DNA of 32,489 bases from a virus: the IMG/VR virus record IMGVR_UViG_3300020455_000057, positions 1 to 32,489 of that record. The stretch is one strand, 5' to 3'. Below, in pieces: positions 27,641 through 32,489 of this stretch (positions are counted from its first letter, which is position 1; every line of letters starts with the position of its first letter). The notes beneath the pieces were generated by a model. It did no database searches, was not told where the DNA came from, and saw only the letters and a program-made list of their open reading frames with translations. A program made the position numbers and the translations under genes.

Positions 27641-28634
27641 AACTGAACTCCTGTTGTGCTATTTGATCTAGTTTTTGCATCACCTCTTCGGTGAAGTATT
27701 CTTCTGGATCTTTTAAAATTGCTTTTGCATATACTTTTTTACCATTCATCTCATAACGACCTGCCACATTTTTCCAGAGACCACCGAGTTCTCCCAACTC
27801 AAGAAGACCATAATATCGATCAAGACCACGCTCATCGTAATACAGACGCACTGTAACATCCTTGTTCTCCTTACTTAAACGTGACTTAGCAGTCTTTGCC
27901 TTGATAAGATTTCCGACAACTTCTGTTCCATCTTTTTCTTTTTTCTTAGACAAATAGATAATCGTAGACGCAGCATATTTGAGACCACTACCACCACCCA
28001 TTTCTTTTGTAGGAACATAAGAACCGATAACATCGTAAGTATGATTTGTGACAATCATTGGAATGTTTGCTTGACCCAACTTGAGAGTGAGCATACGAAA
28101 GGCACCTTTAATAAGTTGGGATTTAGTCATGTCCCTAACTTGTTTTTCATTGAGTGCATCAGTAATTTCTTTCTCAGTCGAAAGCATACCTAGAGAGTCT
28201 AACACGAACATTAGTGGTTTGCGTTCGTCTTCAGGTTTTTTTAAGTATATGTCTACAGCCTTCAGTGCCTTGCTACGAAATTCTTCGACTGTGACTACAT
28301 TTACGACTACCGTCCTATTTAGATCTACCCCACGACTTGCGAGTAAAGACTTATTAACAGCCGCTTCAGTATCAAAATATAGACACATCCCATCAGGGTT
28401 AGAATCCAGAAAATTTTTGACGACGGCAAGAGAGAAAAAAGTTTTTCCAGTACTAGACTCCCCAGCAATGGCAGTAATCTTATTCCCAGATACACCACCA
28501 AATATAGACCCTGAAACAAGTCCGTTAAAAATGTACGAACCTGTATCAACAAATGTTTCAGTTTCGTCAATGTCTGCTGCGAGTTTTGTGTACTCATCTC
28601 CAATCTCTTTTACTATATCTTTAAGAAAATCCAT
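27630..28634 (-). CDS. uvsX: UvsX recombinase (RecA-like)
   Basis: Pairs and exchanges DNA strands in recombination-dependent replication and repair. Walker A is GESSTGKT (residues 58-65) and Walker B is PLMFVLDSLGML (about 139-150). NHTYDVIGSYVPTKEMGGGSGLKY is the DNA-binding-loop region (seen as two parts: NHTYDVIGSYVP and EMGGGSGLKYAAS). Length (334 aa) is a little under T4 UvsX (391). It shares one base with the gp43 stop and is followed by the 45-aa gene and gp41. Confidence 0.95.
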   Translation of the reverse strand: MDFLKDIVKEIGDEYTKLAADIDETETFVDTGSYIFNGLVSGSIFGGVSGNKITAIAGESSTGKTFFSLAVVKNFLDSNPDGMCLYFDTEAAVNKSLLASRGVDLNRTVVVNVVTVEEFRSKALKAVDIYLKKPEDERKPLMFVLDSLGMLSTEKEITDALNEKQVRDMTKSQLIKGAFRMLTLKLGQANIPMIVTNHTYDVIGSYVPTKEMGGGSGLKYAASTIIYLSKKKEKDGTEVVGNLIKAKTAKSRLSKENKDVTVRLYYDERGLDRYYGLLELGELGGLWKNVAGRYEMNGKKVYAKAILKDPEEYFTEEVMQKLDQIAQQEFSYGA

Positions 28635-31135
28635 TATGCAAAAAATAATTCTAAGTTTACGGTTTTTTCAACATTCCACCCAATGGCATCAAGAATTGCC
28701 TTGAGTGGTTCTACAAAACTCTTTTCAAATTGTAAGTCATAGTCAAGGTACTTGTCAAGACCAAGTTCTTTGGGAAAATCTTGGATAAATGAAATGACAT
28801 TTTCCTGGATAATATTTGGTTTTTTTAGATAAATGAATTTAATCTTTTCACCATTATTAATAAGGGAATACTTATTAGTCAATTTATGTTCTTTTATATA
28901 GTGGTTAAAAAGAAGTGCTCCACGACAGTGAATAGGTGTTCCCTTTGCATAGATGCTGGAATGTGATTTGTACTTAACCACATCCGATACTGAACGAGGG
29001 AATGCAATTTCTTCTGGAGGAAGAGACTTAAACTTAACCCTACAGTCATCAATAAATTTAATGACATCCTCCTCAGTACCATTCATCATCAGTTTCAGAC
29101 CATCTTTAATCATCTGACGACAAGGTGCCGGTGTAGATGATTTAACTGCCTCAATACCCATCATCTTGAGTTTAGGTTCAGAATATTGAACTCCCTCACT
29201 ATTCCATACATTAAGGATATAACGTTTTTTTGCGGTCCAAATACCACGTTCTGCGATATTCTCACGCTTCATAATCATTTTTTGTTCATATGCCTGAACG
29301 TAATCCGCAAGGTCCGAATAAGATCGTTCGATGAATGGTTCCAACTTGTCTTCACAGATCTTGTCAAGTATCGAAACAATTGCTGTTTTATCGCCAGACT
29401 TACCACTAAAAAATTTATCAACAAGAGGTCCCATATTAAGATAGATGGAGTCAGTGTCAGATGCAATGACATAATCCTCCCCCTCTGTTTGTAAAAGTTT
29501 ATTTAGGTATCCGTTCATACGATTTTCAATCCATCGAATCGAAACTTGACCTGAGAGAGTAATTGCTTCAGCATTTGCCAGTTTATAATACCTAAAATAC
29601 TGATTACCAATAGCACCATATGCAGAGTTGAGCTGAATCTTTCGTGCCATCTGGATGTTGTTGCATCGGGCAATTTCCTTTTCCAGTGCCTTCGTTGGAG
29701 TTTTTTCATAATCTTGTTTTGCCTGAAGCATTTTCTTTTTATAAATGGTTCGATCTTTATAGATCTTCTCCATCAATTCTGGCAAGAACCCACGAACATC
29801 CTTCCGATACATGGCACCATTAGCACATACCGCACTGTCCTTATACATCTCAAATGTTAGTTCCTCATTAAGGATTTTATCAACTGTTGCACTTGGGTGT
29901 CGGGTATCCTGTAACGTCTCTGGAGAGATGTTGTATTGCATAATAAGATGAGGGTAGAGACTATTAAGGTCAAAAGACACAACCCAATCATACTTTCCCG
30001 GAATCGGTTCCTTAACATAAGCACCTGCATATTTTGAGTCCTTATCAGAACGTTCTTTAGGAGGAATTACAATGTTTCTTTTCTTCAGATAATTATAGAT
30101 GATTGTATCCCACATACGAACTTGTGAAAAGACATCGGCATAATTTGCCTTTGCATCATACGCCATCGTAATGGCAAGTTCAATTAGTTTCATCTTGTCT
30201 TCCATTCGGTCAACAAGTTCCACGTCAATAATGTTATACTCTACAAACTTCTGCCACCCTTTAGTATAGAAGTCTTTAAAAGTATCAAACTCAGAGTGAT
30301 CTAGTTTCTTTTGCCCAAGTTCAATACTGGCAATATAATCAAGACGATAAGATTCTTGTGCCTTATAAGTAAATTTCTTATAAAGATTCAAGTAATCGAG
30401 TTGAGTGACACCGCCGATGTCATACGCAATATTTTTTCTACCTACAATGTAAATTTCACGTTCAGTTACAAGTCCCCATGGAGAAAGTCTCTTCATGAGT
30501 TTCTCACCAAGAATGCGATCAATACGACGAACCAAATATGGAATATCGTACAGTTCACTATTCCATCCAGTAACAACTTCAGGAGTATTTCCCTCAATCA
30601 TCCACCAGTTAATAAAGTCAGTCAGCAGTTCGTATTCTGTACGAAACCCCTTGTAAATAACGTTCTCTTGTTTATTTAGAAATTGACCCCTTCCCCAAGT
30701 GCGAATCTGTTTTGTAGAGTAATCTTGAATCGTAATCAAAAGAACTTCTTCGGCGGCAGATTCTACATCGGGGAATCCGTTCTCTGATGCAACCTCAATA
30801 TCAATGGTGGCAATCTTAATCTTTTGAGTATCGAACTTAATTTCTTCTTCGGGATACATCTCAGAAATATACTGATAGATGTATCGGTCATTACCATAAA
30901 TCTTGAAGTTATCTACACCGTCATATCGTTTGATAAACTCACGACAATCACGAACGGTTCCAGGTTCTATAGATTCTACATATTCACCTTGTAGAGTTTG
31001 ATACTTTGTTTTCTTATTAGACTCAACAAAAAGAGTCGGGTAAAACTTCTCACGGGTTGCAAAATGGCGACCATTTTCATAACCACGAACCAAGAAGTGA
31101 TCCCCGACCATTTGAACATTAGTATAAAAACGCAT
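28634..31135 (-). CDS. gp43: DNA polymerase (T4 gp43 type, family B)
   Basis: Replicative polymerase with 3'-5' exonuclease. Exo I is TIDIEVASENGF (residues 110-121), Exo II GWNSELYDIPYL (190-201) and Exo III NIIDVELVD (301-309). Polymerase motif A is FDLNSLYPHLIMQYN (388-402), motif B is the KIQLNSAYGAIGN segment (499-511) and motif C is SDTDSIYLN (559-567). At 833 aa it is slightly shorter than T4 gp43 (898). No intron, split or inserted homing gene is visible. It follows the Sm-like gene without a gap and is under the early promoter at 31435-31463. Confidence 0.97.
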   Translation of the reverse strand: MRFYTNVQMVGDHFLVRGYENGRHFATREKFYPTLFVESNKKTKYQTLQGEYVESIEPGTVRDCREFIKRYDGVDNFKIYGNDRYIYQYISEMYPEEEIKFDTQKIKIATIDIEVASENGFPDVESAAEEVLLITIQDYSTKQIRTWGRGQFLNKQENVIYKGFRTEYELLTDFINWWMIEGNTPEVVTGWNSELYDIPYLVRRIDRILGEKLMKRLSPWGLVTEREIYIVGRKNIAYDIGGVTQLDYLNLYKKFTYKAQESYRLDYIASIELGQKKLDHSEFDTFKDFYTKGWQKFVEYNIIDVELVDRMEDKMKLIELAITMAYDAKANYADVFSQVRMWDTIIYNYLKKRNIVIPPKERSDKDSKYAGAYVKEPIPGKYDWVVSFDLNSLYPHLIMQYNISPETLQDTRHPSATVDKILNEELTFEMYKDSAVCANGAMYRKDVRGFLPELMEKIYKDRTIYKKKMLQAKQDYEKTPTKALEKEIARCNNIQMARKIQLNSAYGAIGNQYFRYYKLANAEAITLSGQVSIRWIENRMNGYLNKLLQTEGEDYVIASDTDSIYLNMGPLVDKFFSGKSGDKTAIVSILDKICEDKLEPFIERSYSDLADYVQAYEQKMIMKRENIAERGIWTAKKRYILNVWNSEGVQYSEPKLKMMGIEAVKSSTPAPCRQMIKDGLKLMMNGTEEDVIKFIDDCRVKFKSLPPEEIAFPRSVSDVVKYKSHSSIYAKGTPIHCRGALLFNHYIKEHKLTNKYSLINNGEKIKFIYLKKPNIIQENVISFIQDFPKELGLDKYLDYDLQFEKSFVEPLKAILDAIGWNVEKTVNLELFFA

Positions 31136-31413
31136 TATGCAATAGCTGCTAGATACTCATCAACAAGTTTTCCGTTTGGTTCAACAAAAGTTAGAACATC
31201 TGCTGATCGAATTAAGATCTCATCCTGATTCGTAAAAGTCAACCAAGGTTCAATGTACTCTTCAGTTTTAGTATCAGTATTAATACCAAGAACAATTCGA
31301 TATGGTTTGATGATTTTACAATCAGGTTCTCCAATTTCACCAAACAGTTCTTGAACTTCACCAATCAAAACTTTATCATCTCTCAATAAAATACACTGTA
31401 TGTTTTTTTCCAT
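31135..31413 (-). CDS. Small Sm/Hfq-like protein, 92 aa
   Basis: The protein has a compact beta-rich pattern: IQCILLRDDKVLIGEVQEL, then EPDCKIIKPYRIVLG, EEYIEPWL and a last strand ILIRSADVLTFVEP. This resembles the Sm-like protein of putative cyanophage origin that has been described structurally, and small proteins of this type occur next to cyanophage polymerase genes. I see no other motif. If it is an Sm protein it could bind RNA or act as a ring-shaped adaptor. It is the first gene after the terminator/promoter composite, so it should be made early. Confidence 0.65.
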   Translation of the reverse strand: MEKNIQCILLRDDKVLIGEVQELFGEIGEPDCKIIKPYRIVLGINTDTKTEEYIEPWLTFTNQDEILIRSADVLTFVEPNGKLVDEYLAAIA

Positions 31414-31434
31414 AGTGATTCAATTCCTCCAAGT

Positions 31435-31463
31435 AGTATAGCAATAAAAAGGGGAGGTGTCAA
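31435..31463 (-). promoter_or_regulatory. Sigma-70 promoter for the replication cluster, overlapping a terminator
   Basis: TTGACA (31463-31458) and TATACT (31440-31435) are 17 bp apart on the minus strand. The -35 box lies in the 3' arm of the hsp20 terminator and the terminator T-tract is part of the spacer. GGAGGAATTG downstream provides a ribosome site for the Sm-like gene. Confidence 0.85.
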
Positions 31464-31487
31464 ACTGGTTTGTGCCAGTTTCCTCCC
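31445..31487 (-). terminator. Rho-independent terminator after hsp20
   Basis: Outer stem GGGAGG (31487-31482) with CCTCCC (31457-31452) and inner stem AAACTGG (31481-31475) with CCAGTTT (31468-31462), followed by CTTTTTATT on the minus strand. A 4-nt bulge (GACA) separates the two stems on one side. Confidence 0.85.
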
Positions 31488-31515
31488 TATCTGCGGCGAC
31501 GATATTCAATTCTAT

Positions 31516-31950
31516 TTAGAACCATACTTTTTTCTTGTGTGCCTCTGGTACTACCTTTCCAAGTGTAATACTCAGAAGCCCATCCTCAAAGCTAACTGAT
31601 CTAACTTCCGTCTCGTCACTGAGTGTCCAGCACCTTGTGAAAGATCGTTGAGCCACTCCTCTATGGACGTAATCTGTGTTGGTTTCTCCATCTTCTCTTT
31701 GTCCTTCGACAAAGAGTTTACCGTCTTGTGTGTAGACATTTACTTGATTTTTTTTAAATCCTGCTAGTGCTAGTTCTAATACAGATTCTGTGTTGCTGAC
31801 CTGTATTAGATTGTACGGAGGATAATTCGATGTCGTTTCATGCAACGAAAACAGACGATTGAAGTATTCATCCATACCAATACTATTCCTATTTATGCGG
31901 TCTAGCAGTTGATCTAGATTGGCGGCATTATACTTTGCTAAGTTGTTCAT
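31516..31950 (-). CDS. hsp20: Small heat-shock protein Hsp20
   Basis: ATP-independent chaperone of the alpha-crystallin family. The start at 31950 (MNNLAKYN, 144 aa) has AAGGAGAAG just upstream; the longer frame lacks one. The alpha-crystallin core runs from NLIQVSNTESVLELALAGF through GKLFVEGQRED to FTRCWTLSDETEVRSVSFEDGLLSITLGK, with the typical ILxI-like end. A TATAAATA late promoter lies 58-65 nt before the ATG. Phage Hsp20 is common in T4-like cyanophages and is thought to help virion assembly. A terminator follows. Confidence 0.93.
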   Translation of the reverse strand: MNNLAKYNAANLDQLLDRINRNSIGMDEYFNRLFSLHETTSNYPPYNLIQVSNTESVLELALAGFKKNQVNVYTQDGKLFVEGQREDGETNTDYVHRGVAQRSFTRCWTLSDETEVRSVSFEDGLLSITLGKVVPEAHKKKVWF

Positions 31951-32007
31951 TGTACTTCTCCTTATTAAAGCGAGATTTGATTGTGTGGACCCCGAAGGCA
32001 TCCGGTA

Positions 32008-32015
32008 TATTTATA
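32008..32015 (-). promoter_or_regulatory. T4-type late promoter (TATAAATA) for hsp20
   Basis: Exact minus-strand TATAAATA just after the regA terminator and 58 nt before the hsp20 ATG. Its position in the gap between two genes makes it a convincing late start. Confidence 0.85.
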
Positions 32016-32026
32016 GCACAGAACAT

Positions 32027-32058
32027 AAAAAAAACGGGGTGGTGAACCCCGTAGTTTT
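32027..32058. terminator. Terminator after regA
   Basis: ACGGGGT (32034-32040) pairs with ACCCCGT (32046-32052) around a 5-nt loop. Both sides carry A/T runs (eight A upstream and TTTTTT downstream on the plus strand), so it could work in both directions; it is mainly needed on the minus strand after regA. Confidence 0.9.
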
Positions 32059-32454
32059 TTATTCGGTTTCCTCTGTCCGTTTTTTCTTAGAACCAATATT
32101 ATACTTGGTTTCTAGTGTCCATTCTTGCTTATCCTTATATGCAAGAACTTTAATTTGATTTAGTGGTGCAATGTCTTGAATTTTTTCTAAATCAACAATA
32201 CTAATAAGACCCCAATCAGCAAGAAGTTGAGCAATACGGTTACGGCGCTGGATGTCATTTTGTGTCAAATTCGCATGTTTTCCATCTAGTGCAAATAGTT
32301 CTTTAAAATGCACTAAAAAATATCTTCCTTGCTTGTGAAGAATATGACAGGACTGATAGATTTTCTTTTCCTTTCTAGATGCAACTCCGATTCTTGTCAA
32401 AGTTTCACGTACTTTCAAAAAGTCATCAGGTTCATTGAGAGCAATCTCAACCAT
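32059..32454 (-). CDS. regA: RegA translational repressor
   Basis: Binds ribosome sites of early phage mRNAs and shuts off their translation. The start at 32454 (MVEIALNEPDDFLKV, 131 aa) matches the T4 RegA N-terminus (MIEITLKKPEDFLKV type); a GTG at 32475 is in frame upstream. Conserved segments are VRETLTRIGVA, YQSCHILHKQGRYFLVHFKEL, RRNRIAQLLADWGL and the end with KYNIGSKKK. T4 RegA has 122 residues. It lies between gp62 and the hsp20/gp43 region, as in other T4-like cyanophages. Confidence 0.94.
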   Translation of the reverse strand: MVEIALNEPDDFLKVRETLTRIGVASRKEKKIYQSCHILHKQGRYFLVHFKELFALDGKHANLTQNDIQRRNRIAQLLADWGLISIVDLEKIQDIAPLNQIKVLAYKDKQEWTLETKYNIGSKKKRTEETE

Positions 32455-32471
32455 TTGTTCGGGAGACCAAC

Positions 32472-32489
32472 TCACTTCAGGTTCTCTAA
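32472..32489 (-). CDS. Probable C-terminal end of clamp-loader subunit gp62 (partial)
   Basis: The last five codons (LENLK) and TGA of a gene that enters from the right. T4-like gene order (44-62-regA-43) suggests it is gp62, but this fragment cannot show identity. The GTG at 32475 overlaps its stop. Confidence 0.35.
   Translation of the reverse strand, partial: LENLK

Noticed and set aside
28081-28704. Plus-strand ORF of 207 codons
   Set aside because: Fully antisense to uvsX and the end of gp43, whose motifs are intact.
32371-32399. TTGACA-17-TAGAAA inside regA
   Set aside because: The -10 matches only 4/6 and no gene starts suitably downstream before the terminator at 32027-32058; probably chance.
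1-32489. CRISPR array, insertion sequence or phage integration site
   Set aside because: I saw no spaced direct repeats, no transposase-like gene, no terminal inverted repeats and no integrase beside the tRNA gene.

Overview
This window looks like the genome of a T4-like cyanophage (a myovirus of marine Synechococcus or Prochlorococcus). The evidence is a T4-type replication block (RegA, DNA polymerase gp43, UvsX, helicase gp41, primase gp61, NrdA/NrdB) beside host-like photosynthesis and carbon genes: plastocyanin, ferredoxin, 6-phosphogluconate dehydrogenase, glucose-6-phosphate dehydrogenase and transaldolase. The DNA is AT-rich and densely packed. Nearly all genes are on the minus strand, and many are joined by ATGA stop/start overlaps. 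Only one short block (about 1.1-2.8 kb) is on the plus strand.

Layout, read in the minus-strand (transcription) direction from the right end. 32.5-31.1 kb: end of a probable gp62, regA, terminator, T4-type late promoter and hsp20, terminator fused to an early promoter, Sm-like small protein. 31.1-25.0 kb: gp43, uvsX, a 45-aa gene, gp41, mazG and four or so small genes. 24.9-18.7 kb: a late-type block with a possible nuclease, a HIGH-type nucleotidyltransferase, Lys/Ala-rich probable head proteins and small conserved proteins. 18.7-14.2 kb: primase, nrdA, nrdB and a 42-aa gene, ended by a terminator. 14.1-12.7 kb: a large charged probable head protein under a TATAAATA promoter. 12.6-8.9 kb: a GIY-YIG endonuclease, a small gene, a secreted tail-lysozyme-type enzyme, small genes, a secreted HExxH metallopeptidase-like protein, a two-span holin-like protein and a membrane protein. 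8.8-5.0 kb: petE, petF, gnd, a barrel-like protein, a 60-aa membrane protein, a decayed copy of that gene, and zwf. 5.0-2.7 kb: a chain of tiny membrane proteins, a thermonuclease and a repeat-bearing membrane protein. 2.8-1.1 kb: three secreted proteins on the plus strand. 1.0-0 kb: a coiled-coil protein, tRNA-Arg(UCU) and the start of talC.

How the parts work together. Plastocyanin and ferredoxin should keep photosynthetic electron flow going. Zwf, Gnd and TalC redirect host sugar metabolism to the pentose phosphate pathway (NADPH and ribose-5-phosphate). NrdA/NrdB then make dNTPs for the gp43/gp41/gp61/UvsX replication machinery. MazG is placed with the replication genes.

Regulation is unusually readable. 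I find five near-consensus sigma-70 promoters with exactly 17-bp spacing (at 764-792, 12245-12273, 12677-12705, 18719-18747 and 26202-26230) plus one at 31435-31463; two of the six overlap a rho-independent terminator so that the terminator carries the -35 box. Late-type signals are TATAAATA (three exact copies), AATAAATA (two) and an 8-mer CTAAATAA (four), all just upstream of genes. The less ordinary parts are the decayed tandem gene copy that now supplies the zwf ribosome binding site, the terminator/promoter composites, the membrane-ORF/nuclease overlap, the secreted gene with no normal start codon, a Cys-rich micro-ORF over that gene, and a run of micro-membrane-protein genes.
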